From a virus, in IMG/VR virus record IMGVR_UViG_3300032087_001893, positions 1 through 26,294 of that record: a stretch of DNA of 26,294 nucleotides, one strand, 5' to 3'. A program made the translations under genes and the position numbers. Position 1 is the first letter of the stretch; every line of letters begins with the position of its first letter. The notes beneath the pieces were generated by a model, which was not told where the DNA came from, ran no database searches, and saw only the letters and a list, made by a program, of their open reading frames with translations. Below, piece by piece: positions 14,465-20,849 of the stretch.

Positions 14465-14529
14465 GGGATATTTTTGTTTACGCAGTAGATAATGGATTCT
14501 GATATCAGCTCTTGGACTAACTCTTTCAT
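14353..14529 (-). CDS. Alternative small ORF (58 aa) overlapping the 93 aa gene
   Basis: The frame starts MKELVQELISESIIYCVNKN with a 4-base ATGA overlap to the upstream 67 aa gene, the junction type used widely in this genome. It ends 11 bases before the ATG at 14341. The second half is hydrophobic (TRLAVRLIISVHAFLNTF). Only one of this frame and the N-terminal 41 codons of the 93 aa frame may be real, though both could be. Function unknown. Confidence 0.4.
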   Translation of the reverse strand: MKELVQELISESIIYCVNKNIPWEHERVYELVSFKQLPVHTRLAVRLIISVHAFLNTF

Positions 14530-14729
14530 TTGTCTGTGTTTATTAGAAGGCGATCGATCTTCTCTGGGTCAAGTTCACGAACGGCACGAAGGAGCTTACG
14601 CTCTTCAATTCTTGCTTGCTTGTATGCTGACTTTGGGCTGTCGCATCCGAGGTTTTGGTACATCCTTGCACAACGGTGCAGTACCTCATCAATGAACATC
14701 TTGTGATCTGGGTTATTATTGTAACTCAT
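14526..14729 (-). CDS. Unknown small helical protein (67 aa)
   Basis: Not recognised. The sequence is charged and helical (FIDEVLHRCARMYQNLGCDS, then SAYKQARIEERKLLRAVREL) with two cysteines. It overlaps the end of the glycosyltransferase gene by 14 bases and may be co-translated with it. The leader of the following frame is AATAAACACAGACAAATG. Confidence 0.65.
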   Translation of the reverse strand: MSYNNNPDHKMFIDEVLHRCARMYQNLGCDSPKSAYKQARIEERKLLRAVRELDPEKIDRLLINTDK

Positions 14730-15693
14730 CTGCTCTTAATTTAATTGTATTGTTTATGTGGTAGTCATCTTTGACTGTCTCGTATAAGTTGTCTGCCAGG
14801 CGTTTGACTTCTTTCGGTGTCATGCTGTTTACTGCCTCTTCCCATTCCTGGAAGTTGCTGCATAGTATTCCGTTCTCGCCGTTCACTATCAACTCTTTGT
14901 ATGGTGTGGTGTTGGAGGCGATGAGTGCGCATCCAGTGAACCCAGCTTCAATTGCTTTGAGGTTACTCTTACACTTGTCAAACTTTCGTGATCGCAGTGG
15001 AGCAAGGCTTACATTAAAGTTGTTGTACAGCAGTCCGTACTCATGCAGTTTCAATGGTAGTGTCACCTGGTTTGCCGCCAGGATCTTATCGTACTCATCC
15101 AGGTTGGTGGTGTATGTGTAATGCTTGGACCAATCCACACCCATCAGCTCCAGGTCTTTCTTATGGTTCTTTGCTCCAGTGTACCCGAAGCGCACCCCAT
15201 CGGTGAAGTTCTTTTCTTTGTTCCAGACACCCTCTTCCGGATCAATGGCGTTTGGGATTATAGAATAGGTCAGCTTACTGTTTAGTTTCTTGGCTTCCTT
15301 GTAGATTAATTTGTTGGGTGTCCACAAGTGATCGGCAATCTTTATTGCGTTTTCAATGGCTCTTCTGATTCCTTGGTTAGGGTCATTGTTCCATTCATAT
15401 GCCTTGCGTGCAGCGTTGTCCGGAGGCAGCACCCAATAGTCATCCAGGTCCAGGATCACACGAACACCAGCCTCTTTTAATAGCAGACCGATAGTTTCGT
15501 ATCCCTTGGGTGTGAGTTGTAAGTGTCTTGAGAATATAAAGTTATCGACCTTGGATAGGTCTATGTGGAGCAGGTCAAGGACATCCTCAATGATATGAAT
15601 GTTGGCCATCTTTTGTTGAGCCATCCTACCAAATGGGATAACCATTCTATGGTAATTAACTCCTTGCCAGTCGCTAACGAGTATGATGTTCAT
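14716..15693 (-). CDS. Glycosyltransferase, GT4-like (325 aa)
   Basis: GT-B fold enzymes of this type transfer a sugar from a nucleotide-sugar donor. The N-terminal domain begins MNIILVSDWQGVNYHRMVIP (a strand-loop acceptor-side start) and has the DLDDYW segment (82-87) seen in many phage GT4-like proteins. The C-terminal donor domain opens with VRFGYTGAKNHKKDLELM (167-184) and carries SLAPLRSRKFDKCKSNLKAI (229-248) with the EAG that follows (E249) and a YKELIVNGENGIL region (265-277), the usual nucleotide-sugar site. Length fits GT4. Substrate is unknown: a modified DNA base, virion protein or host surface sugar. The Dcm-type methyltransferase and the nucleotide-modification-associated protein nearby make DNA worth considering. 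Confidence 0.82.
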   Translation of the reverse strand: MNIILVSDWQGVNYHRMVIPFGRMAQQKMANIHIIEDVLDLLHIDLSKVDNFIFSRHLQLTPKGYETIGLLLKEAGVRVILDLDDYWVLPPDNAARKAYEWNNDPNQGIRRAIENAIKIADHLWTPNKLIYKEAKKLNSKLTYSIIPNAIDPEEGVWNKEKNFTDGVRFGYTGAKNHKKDLELMGVDWSKHYTYTTNLDEYDKILAANQVTLPLKLHEYGLLYNNFNVSLAPLRSRKFDKCKSNLKAIEAGFTGCALIASNTTPYKELIVNGENGILCSNFQEWEEAVNSMTPKEVKRLADNLYETVKDDYHINNTIKLRADELQ

Positions 15694-15895
15694 TGATTTC
15701 CGCTACTGCTGTTTTAATTAAATCTAATTCACTGCGGATCTCTTTGATGGTTTCGGTAATCATCTTGCGGACCAATTCCTCGTCCGTCTCTGGAAATCCT
15801 TTCTGCGTGTGTAGTCGCTCGTATAGGCTTTGGGCCACATCTACCACTCGTGATGTTGCCGTAAAGTATAGGTCGGACAGTTGTTGTTCATTCAT
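15674..15895 (-). CDS. Unknown small helical protein (73 aa)
   Basis: Not recognised. The sequence is a pair of long helices (VVDVAQSLYERLHTQKG; EELVRKMITETIKEIRSEL) typical of a coiled-coil or small scaffold. It overlaps the glycosyltransferase start by 20 bases and the stop of the resolvase-like gene by 4 bases, so it belongs to the same transcript. Function unknown. Confidence 0.7.
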   Translation of the reverse strand: MNEQQLSDLYFTATSRVVDVAQSLYERLHTQKGFPETDEELVRKMITETIKEIRSELDLIKTAVAEINEHHTR

Positions 15896-16335
15896 CGCTG
15901 GTTTAGTATCTGTATCACGGATCGTACTTGCTCCTGGTTTCTCGGAAGAAAGAGCTGATAGTCTCCCATGCCGTTTTCATTAAGGTAATGTAGGAACAGT
16001 TTCCAGCGTAGTGGAAAGGTGTGCTGACTCGGTACAAAACCTTTCGTTTCAATTACAAACTTATGTTGCGAGCTGAAAAAATCCGGGGTGTATGTCAAGG
16101 GGTGAACTTTCTTCCCCTGGTATGATTTCATTGCAGCACTTTTGGGTACGCTTTTAAAATACACACCAGAATATTGGGCTGATGGAAGAAGCTCAAATGT
16201 CTTGCCCTCGTACATAAACTCAAAGCCAGATTTCTTCAGTTGCTCGTAACAATACGCTTCAAGAGAAGAGGCGAAAGTAATACCATCGATGGTTTTCTTC
16301 TTACTATTTACCGCACCCTTTTTTCTTTTAGCCAT
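15892..16335 (-). CDS. Endonuclease I-like/DUF1064-like Holliday junction resolvase (147 aa)
   Basis: Cleaves branched DNA in recombination and packaging if the assignment holds. A basic N-terminus (MAKRKKGAVNSKKK) is followed by SSLEAYCYEQLKKSG (E26), TYTPDFF (84-86, D85) and FVIETKGF (93-100, E96xK98), the three PD-(D/E)XK positions in the order of T7 endonuclease I and the phage DUF1064 family. A late FPLRWKLFLHYL helix matches the family's core. It lies between the primase-helicase and the glycosyltransferase. RusA-type alternatives lack this SLEA...PDF...ETKG arrangement. Confidence 0.75.
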   Translation of the reverse strand: MAKRKKGAVNSKKKTIDGITFASSLEAYCYEQLKKSGFEFMYEGKTFELLPSAQYSGVYFKSVPKSAAMKSYQGKKVHPLTYTPDFFSSQHKFVIETKGFVPSQHTFPLRWKLFLHYLNENGMGDYQLFLPRNQEQVRSVIQILNQR

Positions 16336-16344
16336 GCAATAAAT

Positions 16345-16364
16345 TTAACAAACACTTTTGTTAA
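16345..16364. repeat. Perfect 8-base inverted repeat spanning the primase stop codon
   Basis: The sequence is TTAACAAA, CACT, TTTGTTAA, an exact palindrome with a four-base gap. It covers the TAA stop of the primase-helicase gene (16361-16363) and the gap to the next gene. It could be an operator, a weak intergenic hairpin or a terminator without a strong T tract. Confidence 0.6.
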
Positions 16365-18178
16365 AAAGCAATGTCGTATCCGGAAGTTATTGACACTTGC
16401 TGAACTGGAGTTCCGTGTTCAATTGGATCGTAAATGTCTGGGCCATTGAGACATCTGAAACCAGTACCATCAGTGTTCATTCTGAACAACATAGGCTGAT
16501 CCAAACTTGTAGGGCTACCACCTAATTCAGTAGTACGCACCTTTCTCATGTGGAACTCAACAGTCTTTCTTTCCTCTGGCGTTGGGGCTTGAATCTTTCT
16601 ATGTATGGTTGCTACACAATCAGCGACATTCACATTCTTACCTCCCCCTTCTGTATCTTCTGCATACGGTGCAGTGGGTAGACCATCCGGTCCTTTTCTT
16701 CTTTGCGCTTCAGTCATGGCGTGCATATTAATCCACACAGCCATGTCGTGCGTTACACTGAATGTTAATAACTCACGCAGTGCCTGGTAATGGTAATCGT
16801 GTGTGCTGATGATGCCTGATCCCGATGCGCTGACCTTCAAACTGTTGTATGGATCAATGAAGATGCCGTCCAACTTCTTCGTTTGCATAGTCTTCTTACA
16901 CATTAGTATAAGGTCAGTGTAACTGTACACCTCGTGGTTTGAGATCAAGGTGAAATGTTTACTTACCCACTTGTATGCCTCTTTGCGCTCCTCATGCTGC
17001 ATGGCTCGGAGTGGGCGATCCAGGTAGAACTCCATCAATCGCACCTTGACCATGGCTGTTTTGTTTTCACTGGAGTACACGAGCCACTTCCATCCGTGCT
17101 TGCTGCTCGCCACTATCATCAAGTAGAGCATAAAGGTGGTCTTACCCACATTACTGTGGCCCATGCCTATGAACATTTCTTTTTTGAAGCGGAAGTGTTT
17201 GTCTATAATCTCGTTGCCGGTCTTTAGTCCTTCTGGGATTCTTCCTTCAGCAAACTCCACCATGTAGTGGTAGTCATCGTCATCAGAGCTGATAAAGGAC
17301 AGATCCATTTCATCCAACTCGATCTCCTTCATTGCTGTGGACTCTTGCTCAATGACCTCACGAATTGGTAGGTTCTTTCCGTGCGCTATACCATCCTGGA
17401 TCGTAACCTTTGCGTGTTCCAGGCTGTTGATGTCTTTCTTGGATATCTCACGCAGCAAAACTCGGTATGCTTCTTCCTCCTCCAACTTACCTGCGGCAAT
17501 GTAACCACCTGCGAGTGTTGCTGCTCGGAGGAGTGCGTGGTGTTTCTCCCCATCTTCAGCCAATCGTATGATCCTGGCAGCGATGTTTAGTTTACGATAA
17601 TCAGTTCCCTTGTCAAGAGCGTTGATTTTCTGCTTCTCCTCTTGGTCTACAAGTACACCTGCGTAGATCTCTGCATCCAGGTTGATGACTAACTCTGGGT
17701 CGTAAGATTCAAAACACGCTCTCGACTCGTTCTTACCAGATACATCCAGGTTCAGACCGTAGTTTTTGTTGAAGTAGTTAATCAGCGCATTGAACTGATC
17801 ACGGTGCTTGTCTGGAAACTTCAGCTGCACTAAAGCTTTCAAACCGTTTCCACTTGGAGACACCCAAATAGCGAATATGTATTTATCCTCTGCGAGCTGT
17901 CTCTTTACTTGAAGTACATCCTCAAGTTTATCAAAGTCAAGAATGGTAAAACCCGAATGCTCCATGAGGGCATCATCAGCTCTCCTGGCGAATTGTCCGG
18001 ACCAGCAAACGACTGGTAGTTTTGTTTTGTCAGAGCGACCAGCTCTAACATCCTCAATAATAGATCTGCTCTTCCCCTTCTGGATACGTTGTAGAGCGAG
18101 TCCAACCGAACGGATTATCGGTTCTTCCTTTTGATATATTGTTTGAAACAGTGTGATCTTTCTCTCCAGTAGACTCAT
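16361..18178 (-). CDS. Primase-helicase: BT4734/VirE_N-type primase plus RecA-fold helicase (605 aa)
   Basis: Combines primer synthesis and unwinding. The N-terminal domain (1-170) begins as in the BT4734/VirE_N family (KITLFQTIYQKEEPIIRSVG) and carries HSGFTILDFD (74-83, with D81xD83) and SPSGNGLKALV (107-117), the metal and nucleotide motifs of archaeo-eukaryotic-type primases. A linker domain (190-300) ends in an acidic DDDDY patch. The helicase core has Walker A GHSNVGKTT (340-348), catalytic-type E371 (YSSENK) and Walker B GIFIDPYN (438-445). The VirE_N fusion is typical of Bacteroidetes and their phages. Its first 125 bases overlap the upstream 124 aa gene out of frame. The start aligns with the family's usual start. 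Confidence 0.85.
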   Translation of the reverse strand: MSLLERKITLFQTIYQKEEPIIRSVGLALQRIQKGKSRSIIEDVRAGRSDKTKLPVVCWSGQFARRADDALMEHSGFTILDFDKLEDVLQVKRQLAEDKYIFAIWVSPSGNGLKALVQLKFPDKHRDQFNALINYFNKNYGLNLDVSGKNESRACFESYDPELVINLDAEIYAGVLVDQEEKQKINALDKGTDYRKLNIAARIIRLAEDGEKHHALLRAATLAGGYIAAGKLEEEEAYRVLLREISKKDINSLEHAKVTIQDGIAHGKNLPIREVIEQESTAMKEIELDEMDLSFISSDDDDYHYMVEFAEGRIPEGLKTGNEIIDKHFRFKKEMFIGMGHSNVGKTTFMLYLMIVASSKHGWKWLVYSSENKTAMVKVRLMEFYLDRPLRAMQHEERKEAYKWVSKHFTLISNHEVYSYTDLILMCKKTMQTKKLDGIFIDPYNSLKVSASGSGIISTHDYHYQALRELLTFSVTHDMAVWINMHAMTEAQRRKGPDGLPTAPYAEDTEGGGKNVNVADCVATIHRKIQAPTPEERKTVEFHMRKVRTTELGGSPTSLDQPMLFRMNTDGTGFRCLNGPDIYDPIEHGTPVQQVSITSGYDIAF

Positions 18179-18428
18179 GTAATGCGATTTTAAGTAAAAT
18201 TAAGTAACCAATAAGGTCTTTGATGGTGTCCTCCGTGCTGTCGTTTATCCCCTTGTTCTTGATCCTCATCAACTTATCATCGATGCGGCTACAAAGATTC
18301 TCAACTGCACTTCCATTTGCGAAGATGTTGGCTGGCTCTAATGCACTGTTGCCGTATGCCTTATTCTTCTCCACCAGCAGGTCGATTACCTCCTGGCCTA
18401 CTGCTCGAATTTGCTCTTCTCTTTTCAT
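18054..18428 (-). CDS. Nucleotide modification associated domain 1 (DUF1599)-like protein (124 aa)
   Basis: The core (17-85) has LLVEKNKAYGNSALEP, SRIDDKLMRIKN and TEDTIKDLIGYLILLKIAL. This pattern (E-KN-xYG, R-xDK-xxR, D-xxDLxGY) characterises DUF1599/Nmad1, linked by Iyer and colleagues to base-modification gene neighbourhoods; it recalls all-alpha NTP pyrophosphatases such as MazG. The conserved core ends near residue 83. The last 41 residues (from HESTGEKDHTVSNN) are read in a different frame of the primase start and look unconstrained. It may control nucleotide pools or a modified nucleotide (inference). Leader: TTAACACGAGAATTCAATG. Confidence 0.65.
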   Translation of the reverse strand: MKREEQIRAVGQEVIDLLVEKNKAYGNSALEPANIFANGSAVENLCSRIDDKLMRIKNKGINDSTEDTIKDLIGYLILLKIALHESTGEKDHTVSNNISKGRTDNPFGWTRSTTYPEGEEQIYY

Positions 18429-18504
18429 TGAATTCTCGTGTTAATATTTCTTTCTGCCAGTCTTGAAGCTGCTCGTCATCTGACCAAAAAATCTGCGTAC
18501 TCAT
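18361..18504 (-). CDS. Possible small overlapping ORF (47 aa)
   Basis: A frame from the ATG at 18504 starts MSTQIFWSDDEQLQDWQKEI and looks protein-like for about 30 residues, then becomes Pro/Gly/Ser-rich while overlapping the DUF1599-like gene. It would bridge the 47-base gap between the nuclease gene and the DUF1599-like gene. Overlap on both sides makes it doubtful; it is listed only because the N-terminal composition resembles real small phage proteins. Confidence 0.3.
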   Translation of the reverse strand: MSTQIFWSDDEQLQDWQKEILTREFNEKRRANSSSRPGGNRPAGGEE

Positions 18505-19030
18505 GTGTATATGCCCAAATGTTAATGGGATCTTCTACCGGTGTGAGTAGATCATTTCTAATCTCATACAACGGTGATCCAGTTTTAAATTCCGTGCCGT
18601 CTGATCTCTTTCTAATCGATCCCTTGGGGAAGAAGCTCGCAGACTTTAGGAAGTCTTGCTTGGCCGCCATCCCACAAATCCAAAATGTGTTGGTGGTTTT
18701 ATTGATGCTACAAAATACAAACATATCGGCATCTAAACTCTTTTGGTATCCGACAAAGTTGTTTACATAATCGGGCTTTGGATCTACACTTCTGCCCATC
18801 GTCTTCACATCAACTTTCACTCGGTTGATTACCAGGTCGTGACCTCCATCAAACCCAATGCTCCAAGAAGGTAACAGTCCCATGGAAATGCGCAGCATGT
18901 TCTCCCCAAGCATTCCGGTGTACTGTTGCTCTGGTGACCCATCAAAAGCCCCTCTGTTGCCCAGGTTGTTTCGCTGACAATACTCCCATGTCTTTTCTTT
19001 GAGAAGCGTAGGTATCGATCTGCTAATCAT
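18476..19030 (-). CDS. PD-(D/E)XK nuclease-like protein (184 aa)
   Basis: The order QYTGMLGENMLRISMG (E43), GGHDLVINRVKVDVKTMGR (62-80; D65 and D74xK76) fits a PD-(D/E)XK active site with aspartate in the E/D position. The rest is mixed alpha/beta with a late MFVFCSINKTTNTFWICG strand pair and an acidic C-terminal region. It lies next to the DUF1599-like and primase-helicase genes, so it may act in replication, recombination or host DNA breakdown. It could also be a restriction enzyme relative. The family is not named more closely. Confidence 0.7.
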   Translation of the reverse strand: MISRSIPTLLKEKTWEYCQRNNLGNRGAFDGSPEQQYTGMLGENMLRISMGLLPSWSIGFDGGHDLVINRVKVDVKTMGRSVDPKPDYVNNFVGYQKSLDADMFVFCSINKTTNTFWICGMAAKQDFLKSASFFPKGSIRKRSDGTEFKTGSPLYEIRNDLLTPVEDPINIWAYTHEYADFLVR

Positions 19031-19115
19031 CCTTATTCATTTTCCAAATTAGGTATCCGTGCCAGGCGATCAATATCACCAGTACAATAATCCAATCAAT
19101 CAGATTCGATTCCAT
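19023..19115 (-). CDS. Single-pass membrane microprotein (30 aa)
   Basis: The frame encodes an N-terminal MESNLI, one hydrophobic helix (DWIIVLVILIAWHGYLIW, about 7-24) and a short charged end (KMNKDD). It overlaps the nuclease start by 8 bases and the 61 aa gene end by 20 bases, in keeping with the compact junctions here. The N-out/C-in arrangement is the likely one from the charged C-terminus. Function unknown; possible membrane-targeted early protein. Confidence 0.6.
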   Translation of the reverse strand: MESNLIDWIIVLVILIAWHGYLIWKMNKDD

Positions 19116-19281
19116 ATCGTTCACTATCATTTTTGCACAGCTCAATCATGCGGTTGATCTCTTTTGCTTTCTTCGCCAGCTCCTCAACAGTTTCTTTTGG
19201 ATAACCCATGAGCTTGTCGAATGCTGTCGGATAATGACACTCATCCAGTGGAGTGTATCTCGTTAAATAATCTCTTTTCAT
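19096..19281 (-). CDS. Unknown small protein (61 aa)
   Basis: Not recognised. MKRDYLTRYTPLDECHYPTA is followed by one long charged helix (KETVEELAKKAKEINRMIEL). The start has the leader AAAAACACCAAAGAGAAATG, identical in its last nine bases to those of the genes starting at 19620 and 20571. That supports the start and suggests a shared translation signal. Function unknown. Confidence 0.7.
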   Translation of the reverse strand: MKRDYLTRYTPLDECHYPTAFDKLMGYPKETVEELAKKAKEINRMIELCKNDSERYGIESD

Positions 19282-19296
19282 TTCTCTTTGGTGTTT

Positions 19297-19620
19297 TTAT
19301 TTGAAATTATGTTTGTAGTTTTCTTTTTCTACTTGGTATTTCTCCATCTCAAAGGCACGGAAACCATTGATGTGAGAGTCTGTTGGAAAGAAGTACTTCC
19401 AGCCATTACTCATTCCTCTGGGGATGTAGTAGAAGAATGCGAGTCCAATCTTACCGGTGTTCTTTTTGAATCTTACTACGGCTGTATGATCTGAAGTAGG
19501 TATAACTTCATCGATGGAGAAGTCTTCTTGATTCACATTTCCTTCTCTATCTTTTTTTGAGAACCGATCAGCAACAATAGTAACAAATTCATCTAACTCT
19601 CTGGCTACTTGTTTATTCAT
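19297..19620 (-). CDS. Unknown protein (107 aa)
   Basis: Not recognised. An N-terminal helix (MNKQVARELDEFVTIVADRF) is followed by a beta-rich domain (HTAVVRFKKNTGKIGLAFFY; IPRGMSNGWKYFFPTDSH) and a helical tail. It is the first gene after the repeat-dense intergenic region and starts with AAAACAAAAGAGAAATG. Early expression is likely from position, function unknown. Confidence 0.7.
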   Translation of the reverse strand: MNKQVARELDEFVTIVADRFSKKDREGNVNQEDFSIDEVIPTSDHTAVVRFKKNTGKIGLAFFYYIPRGMSNGWKYFFPTDSHINGFRAFEMEKYQVEKENYKHNFK

Positions 19621-19796
19621 TTCTCTTTTGTTTTAAAGGTTAATAATGCCAATAATCTGTTATACTGGCAAAAGTTAGTTTTATATGTTGTTGCGTATGA
19701 TTTGATTTCTTTTCCCATCATTATATGCCTTAACATCCTTTTATGGTGGGACTTCCCATCATCTCATTTGATTTATTGCGTATTGCGATTTGAGAT

Positions 19797-19832
19797 ATTT
19801 TACACTTTGAGTGCTTTTCATTTTACACTTTG
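19797..19832 (+). repeat. Two direct copies of ATTTTACACTTTG, 23 bases apart
   Basis: Exact 13-base copies start at 19797 and 19820, about two helical turns apart. A degenerate third, GTTTTACCCTTACTTTG, follows at about 19870. The second copy runs into the TTGTCACA arm of the next inverted repeat. Confidence 0.8.
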
Positions 19833-19860
19833 TCACACTATTACCTTACTTATGTGACAA
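19830..19860. repeat. Inverted repeat TTGTCACA-N15-TGTGACAA
   Basis: Two perfect eight-base arms (19830-19837 and 19853-19860) with a 15-base centre lie inside the intergenic control region. The arms end in CACA/TGTG and resemble operator half-sites for a dimeric or DnaA-like binding protein. Confidence 0.7.
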
Positions 19861-19885
19861 CATTGTAAGGTTTTACCCTTACTTT

Positions 19886-19904
19886 GTGTACCACTTTGGT
19901 ACAC
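19886..19904. repeat. Perfect 7-base-stem hairpin GTGTACC-ACTTT-GGTACAC
   Basis: The hairpin ends two bases before the stop codon of the 65 aa gene, so it lies in its 3' end region. No T tract follows on either strand, so it is not a standard terminator; an operator or RNA-stabilising stem is more likely. Confidence 0.7.
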
Positions 19905-19905
19905 A

Positions 19906-20103
19906 TTACTCATTTACTTCTGCCGAGTTAGGGTTAATCTCAAAGTGATCTCCAAACGGATCATTGGTTAAGAGTTCCCACTGTTGCTCAAAGCGTTTTC
20001 TGGTAACACTGTGTGATTGGATTTCTTCTTTCTCACCTCTGAACATAAACCCAGAGACAAACCAATACCAGGCTTCAGCCTTCATTTGATTCTCGTGCTT
20101 CAT
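19906..20103 (-). CDS. Unknown small protein (65 aa)
   Basis: Not recognised. MKHENQMKAEAWYWFVSGFM with a tryptophan-rich early helix is followed by a charged middle (SVTRKRFEQQWELLTNDPFG) and an acidic end. There is no clear membrane segment. It overlaps the 104 aa gene by 29 bases and ends at the edge of the repeat-dense intergenic region. Confidence 0.65.
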   Translation of the reverse strand: MKHENQMKAEAWYWFVSGFMFRGEKEEIQSHSVTRKRFEQQWELLTNDPFGDHFEINPNSAEVNE

Positions 20104-20389
20104 CTATTACAATTCTTAACTGCGTTAATTCATCAATCGTTAAGTCCAGGATAGCATCAACCTTGACCTGGATCTCCTGGAAGATGTCGAAGTCGGTGTT
20201 GTCTAATTGGACAACCGGCACTCGGATCAATCCCTCTATATCTTTTTCCAGGCTGTTCATTCTATTCTTGATGGAATGCTTGTACAGCTTGGTGTTACGG
20301 AATGCATCCATTTGCTCCAGTGTTACCTGGTACAAAGCCAAGAGCTTTACTGCCTCCTTAAAACGATCGAGATCTAAAACTTCAGCCAT
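20075..20389 (-). CDS. Helical protein of unknown function (104 aa)
   Basis: Not recognised. It consists of helices with a leucine-rich periodicity (FKEAVKLLALYQVTLEQMDA, then KDIEGLIRVPVVQLDN and LDLTIDELTQLRIVIDEA), likely a coiled coil or helical bundle. Overlaps are 16 bases with the upstream gene and 29 bases with the downstream one. No catalytic motif is visible. Confidence 0.7.
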   Translation of the reverse strand: MAEVLDLDRFKEAVKLLALYQVTLEQMDAFRNTKLYKHSIKNRMNSLEKDIEGLIRVPVVQLDNTDFDIFQEIQVKVDAILDLTIDELTQLRIVIDEARESNEG

Positions 20390-20571
20390 TTCAATCTTCT
20401 TTCGTACTTGCGAATCAATGCTCCGTTATTCTCCAGGTGATCGGTCACCCCTTTGGTCCATCCAGTAGCAGATGCTACAATGGTAGTATTCACTATGTCC
20501 CAACGCAAATCGTTGAGTAGACTACGCACATATCTTTTGTGCTGTTGCTTTCTTAAAAACTTCTTAATCAT
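20374..20571 (-). CDS. Small basic protein of unknown function (65 aa)
   Basis: Not recognised. It is strongly basic at both ends (MIKKFLRKQQHKRYVRSLLN; KYERRLKWLKF) with a small hydrophobic middle (TTIVASATGWTKGVT). The high pI and amphipathic helices fit nucleic-acid or membrane-surface binding. The start follows CAGAGAGAAATG, sharing AGAGAAATG with two other genes. Confidence 0.65.
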   Translation of the reverse strand: MIKKFLRKQQHKRYVRSLLNDLRWDIVNTTIVASATGWTKGVTDHLENNGALIRKYERRLKWLKF

Positions 20572-20806
20572 TTCTCTCTGGTCTTGATGTTGTGCCTATT
20601 TGCTTCTGACTAATAATGTCTTGGATAAGTACATCTGGTTTCACTTTCGTGTTCTTAAAGTAGTGTGCTTTGATCCAATCAATCTTATTCTTTTGTAGTG
20701 CTGGAATCTCCTTGTGGTGGCTTATAACCCACACCTCTCTATGTCCTCTACTTCTCTTCGTCTTCCACATAATGCGACACACCGTATAATAAATTGGTAC
20801 TTGCAT
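20564..20806 (-). CDS. Small basic protein of unknown function (80 aa)
   Basis: Not recognised. MQVPIYYTVCRIMWKTKRSR is followed by REVWVISHHKEIPALQKNKI and a basic helical end. It overlaps the 65 aa gene by 8 bases. It lies directly after the strong GAAA-loop hairpin at 20820-20843 and has the leader CTTAACAAACACTTATG. Confidence 0.65.
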   Translation of the reverse strand: MQVPIYYTVCRIMWKTKRSRGHREVWVISHHKEIPALQKNKIDWIKAHYFKNTKVKPDVLIQDIISQKQIGTTSRPERND

Positions 20807-20819
20807 AAGTGTTTGTTAA

Positions 20820-20843
20820 GGGCCGCTGGTTTCCCAGCGACCC
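20820..20843 (-). other. Strong GAAA-tetraloop hairpin without a T tract
   Basis: On the minus strand GGGTCGCTGG (20843-20834), loop GAAA and CCAGCGGCCC (20829-20820) form a ten-pair stem with one G-U pair. It lies between the SSB-tailed gene and the 80 aa gene, and neither side carries a T run. It may be an RNA-processing or stabilising stem, a protein-binding site, or a partial attenuator. Confidence 0.75.
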
Positions 20844-20849
20844 ATTAAA

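Larger units (their letters stand above)
19621..19905. promoter_or_regulatory. Repeat-dense intergenic control region or candidate origin
   Basis: The 285 bases hold no credible gene. Direct repeats include TTCCCATCAT (19712 and 19753), ATTTGATTT (19700 and 19766), TTGCGTAT (19691 and 19776) and ATTTTACACTTTG (19797 and 19820, 23 bases apart). There is a perfect inverted repeat TTGTCACA/TGTGACAA and a perfect hairpin GTGTACC/GGTACAC. No exact TAnnTTTG element was found on the minus strand; TAACTTTTG near 19677 has one extra base. The density of sites suggests regulator or initiator binding. Confidence 0.65.
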
